Below the pieces are notes generated by a model that had not been told where the DNA came from, searched no databases, and was given only the letters and a program-made list of their open reading frames with translations. The position numbers were made by a program, and so were the translations under genes. DNA of 64,000 bases from Halicephalobus mephisto (taxonomy: Eukaryota; Nematoda; Chromadorea; Rhabditida; Panagrolaimidae): assembly GCA_009193035.1 (NCBI GenBank), contig SWDT01000004.1, forward strand, positions 310,001 through 374,000. The letters are read 5' to 3'. Shown piece by piece: positions 34,966-44,727 of the stretch (position 1 is the stretch's first letter; each line of letters begins with the position of its first letter).

Positions 34966-36418
34966 AGCTAATGACTGGACACTATTGTTATTTAATTTAA
35001 TTATGTATCGTTGTCGTGACAAAAATGTTGTTTTTTGTTCATAATCATCGTTGATTCACAAAACACCAAAATTACAACCACGATTTCGGTAGATAATCCT
35101 AATCCATGTTTTTAAACACTTTACAGATCAATTATTGGGTGTTTTTTTAAATTTAATTCGATTATTATGTTTTGATCGAAATGTAGAATTTTTTGTTTTT
35201 TTATTCCTCGATTATTTTAAAAAAGTAAATTCATAAAATTTTTAAAAATTAAAGAAAAGTAACTTCATAAAAAATAAAAAAAAAATAAATTCACAAAAAA
35301 TTTAAAAAAATAAATTTAAAAATTTTTTAAAAATTTAAAAATTTCAAAGTACCTCGTTACCGTAATCTCGTGCGGAAAATTTCATCAATTTAAAATTGTG
35401 AAATAATTGAGGACGGTTTTTTGTCAATTTGTGACTAATTTTGGTCCTGATCAATGAACATCAATTTACAAAAATCCGAAATTCGTTAATTTTCAATTAT
35501 CCTTTTACAATCCCCGTTTAATGACAGTAGTAGTACTGTACAATTTCCTAATCCTAAATTTTGGCGTTTAATCTCTGAATTATCGAAAAGAAACAATTAT
35601 CCAAAACATTGAAAAATCATACTGTAATAAAAACTCAAAAATTTACAAAATAATCTCACAACGAATTTTAAAAATTTCATAGATTTTAGAAATCCTACTG
35701 TAATAAAAATTCAAAAATTTACAAAATCGTCCCACAACGAATTTTAAAAATTTCATAGATTTTAAAAATCTTACTGTAATAAAAACTCAAAAATTTACAA
35801 AATAATCTCACAACGAATTTCTGGAATCATACTGTAATCGGAATTCAAAATCATATTACTATAAAAATTTTAAAAAGTTTTACAAAACTATTCCACAACG
35901 AATTTTTAAAATTGAAGATTCCAGAAGGCTTCAGAAGTTTCTTTGAATTTTTGAAAACTTCAAAAGCTTCTGTTGGATATTGGGAAACTTTAGGAATTTT
36001 TAGAATTTTAATAATATAAAAATTTAAAGAAATATTTTTACAAAATTATCTCGACACGAATTTTTTTAAATTTTAGAATTTTTAGAATTTTTTAAAATTC
36101 AAAATTCCAGAAGGCTTCAGAAGTTTCTTTGGATTCTTGGAAACTTTAAAAATTCCGATGAAATTCTAAAAAAATTCAGAAATTTTCATTAAATTTTGAA
36201 ATATTTTAAAATTTTTACCAAATTTTCAAAGATTATATTTGTAAAAAAATAAATTTTTTCATTTTTTATTTTCTAAAAATAATTTATTTTTAATTCAATC
36301 TCGTTGATGAAAGGATAAGTGATCACATAATGATCACATTTAATTATTTTAAATCACAAATAGATTAACGAGATTACAAAAAATAAAATTCAAACATTTT
36401 TGATTTCGTGTCGGAAAA
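34966..36418. other. Intergenic AT-rich DNA with a roughly 75-80 bp repeat
   Basis: 35590-36130 contains units with ACTGTAATAAAAACTCAAAA, ATTTACAAAATAATCTCACA and ACGAATTTTAAAAATTTCAT, at least four copies. A gene is not seen. Confidence 0.5.
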
Positions 36419-36556
36419 ATGAGGATTTTTTTGTTTTTGGTTTTTTTTGTCATCTTCGAACAAGTTTTGTCCATCGATTGTCCTCAGAAAAGCAAAGGAA
36501 TCAGGGGATTGAGGACGAGATTGACGACTTACATCACAACCCAACAAGCCGCCAAG
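36419..36556 (+). CDS. Signal-peptide exon of an unknown secreted protein (partial)
   Basis: An ATG is followed by a clear signal peptide (MRIFLFLVFFVIFEQVLS) and 28 further residues with one Cys, ending at AAG and a GTGTGT donor. No downstream exon could be placed; LTR-derived DNA begins 247 bp later. Either the gene has a long intron containing the LTR or it was broken by the insertion. Confidence 0.4.
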
Positions 36557-36604
36557 GTGTGTTTACAAATCCCACTTTTCTTATTTAAATTTTTTAACAT
36601 GTTT

Positions 36605-36770
36605 ATACACAATATCGTAATCTATATTATATCGTAATCTATACTATATCATAATCTATATTATATCGTAATCTACATTATATCGTAATCTACATTATAT
36701 CGTAATCTATACTATATCGTAATCTATATTATATCATAATCTATATTATATCGTAATTTAAATATAAATT
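36605..36770 (+). repeat. ATCGTAATCTATATTAT microsatellite-like repeat
   Basis: About ten units of 17 bp (TATATCGTAATCTATATTA and one-base variants). It directly follows the signal-peptide exon. Confidence 0.8.
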
Positions 36771-36802
36771 TGAATATATCTTGCAAAAAGCGCAATTATA
36801 AG

Positions 36803-37215
36803 TGTTGTAACTTGGTGTACGAGGAATAAGAAGGATATACTTGAGTTTTTATAGAACAATAAGTCACAATCTTTTATAAAAATATATTATTGTTGGATTG
36901 TGCAATCTATTTGAGAGCAAACCACACAGCGTTGGTCCCGAAGGGAAATACCCTGAGGGCTAACGAAAGGCTTACAATTGTGCGTTGGCGGAAATTTAAG
37001 AAAATTGCGCAGAAATTTTTGTAAGAGTCGTGTTATATCTCGTATCTTTGGGTCTATCAAGTTGTTTCCACATATTTCTCGTCTACATGCGGATCAGGAA
37101 CCACTAACCAAGATCTAACAATTATTAAACAACAACACAACAATATAAACCTTGTAGGATTGCAGTAGTCGTGCTGAGACCACCTAATCAGGGAGCGTCA
37201 CTTACATGACATCTC
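36803..37215 (+). mobile_element. LTR-like element (outer), relative of the 26.85-27.14 kb fragment
   Basis: It begins TGTTGTAACTTGG. It shares AGAACAATAAGTCACAATCT, CAACAATATAAACCTTGTA and GACCACCTAATCAGGGAGCG with the fragment at 26.9-27.1 kb, but is interrupted by a 230-bp insertion (36891-37120). The right boundary is approximate. Confidence 0.55.
36891..37120 (+). mobile_element. Nested solo LTR with target-site duplication
   Basis: The piece starts TGTTGGATTG and ends AGATCTAACA (TG...CA ends, TGTT/AACA inverted). It is flanked by ATTAT on both sides (36886-36890 and 37121-37125), a perfect 5-bp target-site duplication. The related outer element lacks it at the corresponding point. There is no reading frame of note; it fits a solo LTR of a retrotransposon with 5-bp duplications. 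Confidence 0.75.
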
Positions 37216-38190
37216 CGCAAGTTCCAAAAATAAGTAATTTTTATGCGAAATTATCCGAAAATCAAAATTAATTTGAGTAAATTCATTCATACTAGCTTAA
37301 ATTTTAAGAAAAATAATAATAATTATATTGATTTATGCTCAACATAAGAATGAATTGGTTTTTGAAGATCATTCATTGACTTTTGTCATGTGAAACAAAA
37401 TAGTTAAATTAGCTCATAATTAATACAGAAATAAATGATTCCTAAAAATCACTCATTGATTTTTGTCATGTGAAAAACAATATGTCGGGTTCGGAAAATG
37501 GTAATGTACACAGGTTAGATGAATAACGTTTATAATTAGTACAAAGCAAATCCTAGATTATACAATAAAAAATAGGAAAACAAAATAAGAGACCAACATG
37601 GCGGTTTTGAGTTTCCTTTTACATCATACTATGGATAGTTAAGTATTGAGGATAAATAGTTCCCAAAGCCATGTTATTCGTCATATCCATAGGTCTCAAC
37701 AGAATACTTGGATTGGTTCATGTTTAAACACGGATGATCGATGAAAGTCACTCATGTTGATTTTTGTCATGTGAAGTGGAATGTTTGAATTGATTCGTAC
37801 TTAACATAGGAGTGAATGGCTCCTGGAAGTTACTTACATTGATTTGAGCATTGTCCATGAATCACTATTCATTCGTTTTCTTAAAGTAAAAGAATATTTG
37901 GTTGATCGGAAAGTTACATAAAAATAGCTCTTATTGACTTGAATTTTAAAAAATAAATAATGCCCTTGGCCGATATTCATGTCGAGAAAGATTTGTTTAT
38001 CAGAATAGTTTGCAAAAATTTATTGTTTAGAAAAACATTTAATTTAGAAATATTTTTTTATTCGTTCTTTTTGGTTGAAATTCTTCATCGATAATTCTGC
38101 ATCAAGTTTATCTGCTTTATTAAGTTCCTGGATCTTGTCAGAGTTGTTTAAAATAATCGTTCTAGGTTCTTAATATAGTCGAAAATCAAC
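37216..38190. repeat. Diverged repeats with TTGATTTTTGTCATGTGAA
   Basis: The motif ATTGATTTTTGTCATGTGAA or a close variant occurs about four times (near 37375, 37455, 37765 and weakly later), spaced irregularly with similar flanks (GAATGAATTGG, TCACTCA). No gene is seen; it may be old transposon DNA. Confidence 0.4.
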
Positions 38191-38237
38191 TATGGAACAA
38201 CCAAACGGCGGAACAGATCATGACTAGCTTCCCGATG

Positions 38238-38545
38238 ACTGTCATAAGTGTTTTGACTTTTACGCAAACCTTAGAACTCGGTAGCAAGAGCCTCAAATGC
38301 ACTTCTGAATCTGGACTTACGTTGACGGAACTCTTGAGCAAAGTCGGGATGGTCCTCAAGAACAACATCGTTCCCTTCATGAGCCAGATCACGCATCTGA
38401 TGACAAATCTAAGGACAAAGAAACAGATGAAGCAGTACCCCATCTTTGTCATCGTCTACCGGAAATTTAATCAGTTTATTTTGAAGAAAAACATCGGTTT
38501 TATCATGTGCAGAATGGCCGAAAACTTCACTGAACAGCAGTGGAC
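38238..38545 (-). pseudogene. Decayed or mis-spliced coding remnant
   Basis: One minus-strand frame has coding-like, charged composition. It reads FPVDDDKDG, then about 30 bp that begin GTACTG and end CCTTAG with an in-frame stop, then CHQMRDLAHEGNDVVLEDH and DFAQEFRQRKSRFRSAFEAL to a stop. If the 30 bp were an intron it would be unusually short; otherwise the gene is broken. Plus and other minus frames are also open, so confidence is low. The family is not recognised. Confidence 0.3.
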
Positions 38546-38919
38546 AGCTATCCGGAACAATCTCGGGTCACTTTTCTTGTTGTCCCTATACCCTTGTACT
38601 CAATAATAAATACTCCCTATTCTTGCAGAATATGCAATTGAACAAAGTTTTCAAAGTGGATAACTACTGGAATATCGACAATCCTCATGTACAAAGGTGA
38701 CGTCAATTTAGGTCTTCTTACATTAGGCCAGATGTTTCTAAAAGGGCTTAGACAAAATCGAATATTTTACAAATTTTATTCCAAATCGGAATATTTTAAA
38801 ACCCTGTCCGACGAGGTGGTATCCAAAGATCATTCCGACGTCATTTTGTGTCTAACTTTTATTAAGAGCCTTATTTGCTCTTGACTACATATAATCCGTC
38901 CCAGATTACAATCCAAAAG

Positions 38920-40088
38920 TTAAGCTCTGTATGCAAGGATCAATTGGTTCTGCATTCCACAAAGGTTCTTGCCTCTTCTGTAGTAGACGTATCCGTTGTC
39001 ACCCCAGCCCGTTCCCCAGCTGTTCTTCACGATCCAGTAACTAGAACTGTACCCAATTATGGTAATTTCGTGAAGACCGACTGTGTTGCTACAGTCTGAG
39101 ACGTCGAAGATCCCACCGGTGTAGTGTTGGAAGGCACTAGGGACTCGGAAGTAGAACGCAACAGGTCCGTAGTAATAGAGGTAATATGCGATATCGGCTT
39201 CGGATTGCAACAGAGCATAGGCGATCTTGTAGTAACGGGGTGAGTTGGTGCTTTTACAGGTTCCCTTGTACTGAACGTAGGGGTAATAGGCTTCCGTCTG
39301 GATCCCGTATTGTCGGATGTAGTCAATTGCGTAATTGACCCATCCACCACTGCATCCAGAGTTCTGATACACACAATCAGTGAGACACTGTTCGGAACCG
39401 TCGAAATAAGCTCCATCGTACCTCAGGTAGAGAGTCTCCATTAAGGCAGCGGTAGCGAAAGCCCAGCAGCTGCCACATGACTACAATATAAAAAGTTACA
39501 AAATTTTGGAGTTTTTTATCACATGATAATTTCAACGAAAACTTAAAATTTTCAGAAACCTCAAAAAACCCCGAAAATTCTCGTGAGATTTTCAGAGATA
39601 TCAGAATCTTACTGAATTTCAGAAACTTCTATCATATCTTGATTTTTCCTAGAAGACTACAAGAATGAAAAACGAACTCCCTGATTTCTGACTGCTGAAA
39701 CCCATCCGTAACTTCTGTAGTCGAAGTAACTTGGAAGACTCTGTCTTTTTTCTCGTAAAGGATGGCTAAGGTTAACTATTGGGATCTTGTCGTTGACTTC
39801 CAGGAAGTCAAAAGTCTCCGGAACAAGAGTCTGTTGAAATTCCTCCGATGTCATCGCAGAGAACTTGTTGATACCGTACTGACCTCCATAGCCCTTGTTT
39901 TTCTTGAGAGCTTCAATAGCTTTGACGTTATTGTGGAAGATCTTCATACGACGTTCAAACTCTGCTGGTTGATCATCATATTTGAGTCCATTACGTTTCT
40001 CAAAGGCCTTGAAGTCGTCGATCTCCTTGTCCGTCCAAGCCTGGACGAAACAGACCAAAGTAAGCAGAATCAAGATCCGGCAGACCAT
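38920..40088 (-). CDS. Cathepsin L-like cysteine peptidase (C1A) with intact triad
   Basis: Two exons (40088-39678, 39480-38920) join in phase 0 to 323 residues. A signal peptide (about 1-17) is followed by an I29 inhibitor prodomain with an ERFNIN-type helix (EFERRMKIFHNNVKAIEAL) and GINKFSAMT. Mature-domain residues present are the oxyanion Gln in VRNQG, nucleophile Cys142 in SCGSCWAF, His274 (GLHEITIIGY) and Asn290 (KNSWGTGWG). It is expected to be a secreted or lysosomal protease made as a zymogen. His274 is followed by Glu where NHAV is usual. Its paralogue 3 kb upstream shares the signal peptide almost exactly but has lost catalytic residues. A TATA box lies 50 bp upstream. Confidence 0.92.
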
Positions 40089-40137
40089 TTGAAGTTATTG
40101 AATAACTTTTATCACATCATTCAGATTCATAACCCCC

Positions 40138-40145
40138 TTTATATA
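40138..40145 (-). promoter_or_regulatory. TATA box of the active cathepsin gene
   Basis: TATATAAAGGGGG on the minus strand, 50 bp before the ATG. The same promoter segment, down to the ATG, is conserved in the paralogue (44381-44388). Confidence 0.65.
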
Positions 40146-40199
40146 GCCTTCATCGATCATGTTATCTTTGATGAATTATTCAAAAACAGAAAAACGTGA

Positions 40200-40890
40200 G
40201 GCAAATTAACTTCATTTTGTGTTGAATGAAAACTCATGATCAGTAAACCAAATTACAAATTCAATAACAACGAATTGAAACGTCATAATAACGTAAAAAT
40301 TCAAAAATAAAGGATCCTGTAAGTTTTTCGATGTGAATTTCCATAATTTCTCCGGAAGTACTAGAGTTCAATGTTGTAAATCTAAAACTATATTGAATTC
40401 TAATTAAATAAAACTAAAGATCAGAAATAAGTATTTTTACGAAATACTCTCAATTTGAACTTTCACAATTGTATAGAAAACGTTCAAAATCTTGATTTCT
40501 AATGATTCTAGGAATTTTTACAGTATTTTAGATGACTTCAGAAATTCGAGGTTTGAAATCTTCGTCCTAAAAGTTCCGATAGGATTCTGGAAGATTCGAC
40601 GAAATTTCCGACGGTTTCAGAACATGATATGGTAGTTCTGTTCCAAAATCAGACATCTGTATTTCGAACAAGTGATCTTAATTTGGAAATTAGAAACAAC
40701 ATTGGTTATTTAATTTGTTTTAAGTTTGAAATTGTATTGTTTGTAAAATTTGATATAGTGCGAAATAGGAATAAAAGTGAAAAAGAAACAACATTGACTC
40801 GAAAGTTGTATTTATTAATTGTAAAGTTTAATAACTTTATTAAATGTATTGTTTGTTACTAAGTATGATCTTGTAGATACGAAGTAAGGA
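40200..40890. other. Intergenic DNA, no gene seen
   Basis: Moderately AT-rich, not obviously repetitive. A 77-codon open frame near 40629-40862 has no support beyond being open. Confidence 0.4.
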
Positions 40891-40895
40891 GTATA

Positions 40896-40976
40896 CTGTA
40901 AAACCTCTAATAGAAGGACACCATTTTTAAAGGGTTGAACAATGGACGGACAGCCCTTCTATTAGAGGTTTTACGG
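40896..40976. mobile_element. 81-bp miniature inverted-repeat element flanked by TA
   Basis: CTGTAAAACCTCTAATAGAAGG at the left pairs with CCTTCTATTAGAGGTTTTACGG at the right (about 22 bp inverted repeats). TA lies on both sides, as in Tc1/mariner-type insertions. There is no coding capacity. Confidence 0.7.
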
Positions 40977-41886
40977 TAGATTACCCGACGAACAGACAGA
41001 TGCGTAAGGTAATACTCAATCAGTCGATATTATAGAAGTACATTAAACCCCATTTAATTCACCTCAATTCTTTGTTTCTTCTGTCTTTTCTGAATCATCG
41101 AAAAATCAATCCAAATTCGATTGGCAACAATCATATGAAAGTCGTTTTGTTCGTCCGTATTTTGAGTAAGAAATGAAGCTTGATTACGACTTGCACATAC
41201 AGTAGGAACCTAGGGTTTTTACGTTTATATAGGAATCCACAACGATGTCATCCAGCCACAATTCTCATTTTATATTTCATTGTAATTTTATAAGTTTCTT
41301 CTGAGTTTTTATTTGCATACAAGTGCTGTTGATATAGATTTGTTATTTTCTAACTTTATATACTGATGAGAAGAAAGATTGATAAATCAGAATCTTACCA
41401 ATCTCATGAAAACACAAAATAATAAAGTTCAATTATTCATAAAAATTAAAATAAATTTAATATTGCGTATCAAATTTAAATTTTAACCAATATCGTACAA
41501 CTTGTGACTATACCTGCCAATCTTCAAATCATTACAACAAAATTTGCCATAGTTTTAATCATTTTAAAAGCCTCTCAAATACTGTCATATTTTATCGTAT
41601 CTTATTTATCTTCTTAAATTAAACAATGAATTGAATAATATTGACTTTCCAATCCATCTACAGAATTTAATATTCGATTTTTCTTTGTTCATGAACTACA
41701 CACAAAAAGAATCTTAACTTTTGGCCCAGTAACAAATGCATATCGCCACTATTGCGTTACAAATGTCAAATATTCTTGAAAAATGTGACGATTGTGTCAC
41801 ATTTTAGCTACATTTCACAATTGTTAAGAATCCGAAAGTTATACTTTTTATTTATATTGGTTCCATAAGTAGAATCACAGCATATG
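40977..41886. other. Intergenic DNA, no gene seen
   Basis: AT-rich but largely non-repetitive. Neither strand gives a convincing exon. Confidence 0.4.
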
Positions 41887-42195
41887 TAATTTATAGTCAC
41901 TTATAACTGAGTGTAATCAGTAGGTAAAAGCTCCTCATGTATTGGACTCTAACCAAAGATAGTCCATAATAGGATTGCAGTCCGAAGAAGGCTGATTCTA
42001 ATTGAGTATAATCAACATGTTTATACTTTTTTAATCCCAGAAATGATTCAAACATGTTGATTGTGTTCAATTAGAATCAACTACTGCTGAATTTCAATCA
42101 TGTTATTGATTAAGTTCAGTTAGAATCCAACGTGACGAATATCTTCAGGATTTTTACGTGTTGATTATTCTCAGTTACAAGTAATCCAAATTACC
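41886..42195 (-). mobile_element. MITE with long imperfect inverted repeats, copy 1
   Basis: It starts TAATTTATAGTCACTTATAA and ends GTAACTGAG/GTAATCCAAATTA in inverse, pairing over tens of bases. The centre is itself palindromic (TTCTAATTGAGTATAATCAA against TGATTGTGTTCAATTAGAA). A copy in the opposite orientation lies at 55614-55921 with about 95 percent identity by eye. Confidence 0.75.
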
Positions 42196-43061
42196 TGTGA
42201 AATCTAGATAATTAATGGATTTTTACCAACAGTTCATCTGTATCCTTTTTTCTAAAATTTCAAATTTGAAACAGATCAACATAGAGAATGTGTTTTTTTC
42301 GAATTTTTGAATTTTTAATTGAATGAAATAACTGTAACACTTAATCTTTATTAAAATACGAGTCAATCAATTTTTGTTTGCATATATAATCGGGGGTCAT
42401 CGCTTAATAAAAGATAAAAATGAAAAATCTTTGTATCAAAAATAATACACAGAAATTACTTCAACGAATGTAATATTTTCAATCTTTGAAAAAATTGTAT
42501 AACATATGTCATCTTCACATGTATCTTAAACAGAAGCAAAATATTTTTGAAAGAGTTATTCCAGATTAGTTTGGAATTTTTTAGAACGATCTCGATCAAA
42601 TGAATATTTAAAAATTGAAACAGAATCAAGATTCTCCAGAAGACTTCAGACGAGATTGAAACTCTTTAAAAATTACATCATAGCGGATCAAAGTTTCAAT
42701 AATTATCTTCACTGAATCGAAGCTTTCTAAAACCTGGTTTGTGCATGTGTAAAAGCCCCTTTAGAAGCTGCTGGGACAGAAGTTACGCTAGAAAGAAAGC
42801 ACCTGAAGAGATAGTCTGAAATCAGGAACCGTAGAATACTGTAGAGCATAGATGAGACCCTTAGTGGCTTTTGGGTGCTGAGATTTTTAAGCATTTGTCT
42901 GTGTCTTAGTATTTAAGTAAAGATTGGTAATATACTTCCTATATCTATCTTAACAGAAGTCAATCAATGTCTTTTGAATTATATTTTCGGTTTACATCTA
43001 GTTTATTTGGAGCATTTGCTGCTCTCGACTACGTTTTTCGTTCAACAATATGACCCAACAG
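42196..43061. other. Intergenic DNA 3' of the cathepsin-like pseudoenzyme gene
   Basis: AT-rich, with no repeat array and no convincing exon. The stretch 42730-42960 is slightly more complex but has no supported gene. Confidence 0.4.
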
Positions 43062-44331
43062 TTAGGCTCTATATGTCAGAATCAATTGGGCTTCCATTCC
43101 GCAGAGGTTCTTGCCTCGCTTGTAGTAGACGTATCCGTTGTCGCCCCAGCCCGTTCCCCAGCTGTTCTTCACGATCCAATAGTCAGGAGTGTAGCCGACA
43201 ATGGTGACTTCCTGATAACCGATTGTGTCGCTACAATCTATAACGTCGAAGATGCCTCCAGTGTAGTATTGGAAGGCACTAGGAACAGCGAAGTAGAATC
43301 CAACGGGTCCGTAGTAATAGAGGTAATACGCAATGTCGGCTTCGCATTGCAGCAATGTATAGGCGATGTTATAATAGCAAGGCCCACCGACATTGCTGCA
43401 GTATCCCTGGTATTCAGTGTAGGGGTAATAGACTTCTGATTTCAACCCGTATTGGCAGACATAATCAAGAGCGTAATTGAGCCATCCACCATTGCATCCA
43501 GAATTCTGATAGACACAATCGATAAGGCACTGTTCAGATCCATCGATACAGATTCCATCGTACCTGAGATAGATGATTTCCACTAAAGCAGCGCAAGTAA
43601 AGGCCCAGCTACTGCCACAACACTGAAATCCAGAAGATTATAAAACTTTGGGAAGTTTTGATTGCAAAAAATCCTCAACATGAATTTCCAAAGTTATTGG
43701 TTTTGGAACTTTGTTGTAATCTTCTGTTAGATTTTAAATTACCCCGAAAACTACTATCAGATTCTGAAAGTCCCTGTAAATTTATAGAAAATTGCAAAAG
43801 GTTCTGAGGTTCTAGAAAGCGTTGGATCTGCTACTAGATTCTGAAACCTTCTGTGAGATCTTAGAAGTTTTCATGAATTACTAACTACTTCTAAAGGATT
43901 ATAAAGGGTAAAAAACGAACTCCCTGATATCTGACTGGCGTAACCCATCCGTAATTTCTATAATCGAAGCAACTTGGGAAACTTTGTCTCTTAGGTCGAG
44001 AATGATTTCCGAAAGTAACTTTTGGGATCTTGTCGTTGACTTTCTTCATGTCAAAGGTCTTCGGAATAAGAATCTGCTGGAATTCCTCCGGTGTCATCGC
44101 AGAGAACTTGTTGATACCGTACTGACCTCCATAGCCCTTGTTTTTCTTGAGAGCTTCAATAGCTTTGACGTTATTGTGGAAGATCTTCATACGACGTTCA
44201 AACTCTGCTGGTTTATCATCGTACTTGAGACTATGGTTTTTCTCAAAGACCTTGAAGTCGTCGATCTCCTTGTCCGTCCAAGCCTGGACGAAACAGACCA
44301 AAGTAAGCAGAATCAAGATCCGGCAGACCAT
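43062..44331 (-). CDS. Cathepsin L-like pseudoenzyme (C1A fold, catalytic Cys and His replaced)
   Basis: Two exons (44331-43921, 43622-43062) give 323 residues, the same exon lengths as the active paralogue at 38.9-40.1 kb. Signal peptide and prodomain are nearly identical to it. In the mature domain the CGSCW box reads CGSSW, so nucleophile Cys142 is Ser. The active-site His274 is Gln (GYQEVTIVGY). Asn290 in KNSWGTGWG and the structural Cys pattern remain. The frame and splice sites are intact, which argues for selection on a non-proteolytic role such as an inhibitor, decoy or binding protein rather than decay. It is expected to be secreted. The promoter with TATA box is shared with the active copy. 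Confidence 0.9.
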
Positions 44332-44380
44332 TTGAAGTTATTGAATAACTTTTATCACATCATTCAGATCCATAACCCCC

Positions 44381-44388
44381 TTTATATA
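44381..44388 (-). promoter_or_regulatory. TATA box of the cathepsin pseudoenzyme gene
   Basis: TATATAAAGGGGG on the minus strand, 50 bp before the ATG. The flanking ~90 bp are conserved with the paralogue promoter, suggesting co-regulation. Confidence 0.65.
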
Positions 44389-44727
44389 GCCTTCATCGAT
44401 CATGTTACCTTTGATGAATTATTGCAGAATAGAACACGTGAATGAAATTGTTCTAAATCCTTGTATTTAATTAAAACTTGTGGTCGTTAAAGTGGATTAT
44501 CGCTTCAAAAACATCAGATTTAAACGTCATGATAATCAAAGCTCAAAAATTAGTGTTTTTCGCGTGATTTTTTGAACACTAATTTGCATTACTGTCTGAA
44601 AAAAATCGGAATTCATGGTTTCGGATTGGTCTGAAACTTTATACTGGATTCTAGGAAATTTTCATTCACAAAATATTGGAAAAAATTTATTTTCTACGAA
44701 TTCGGAGAATTTTGATATTGACTGAAT

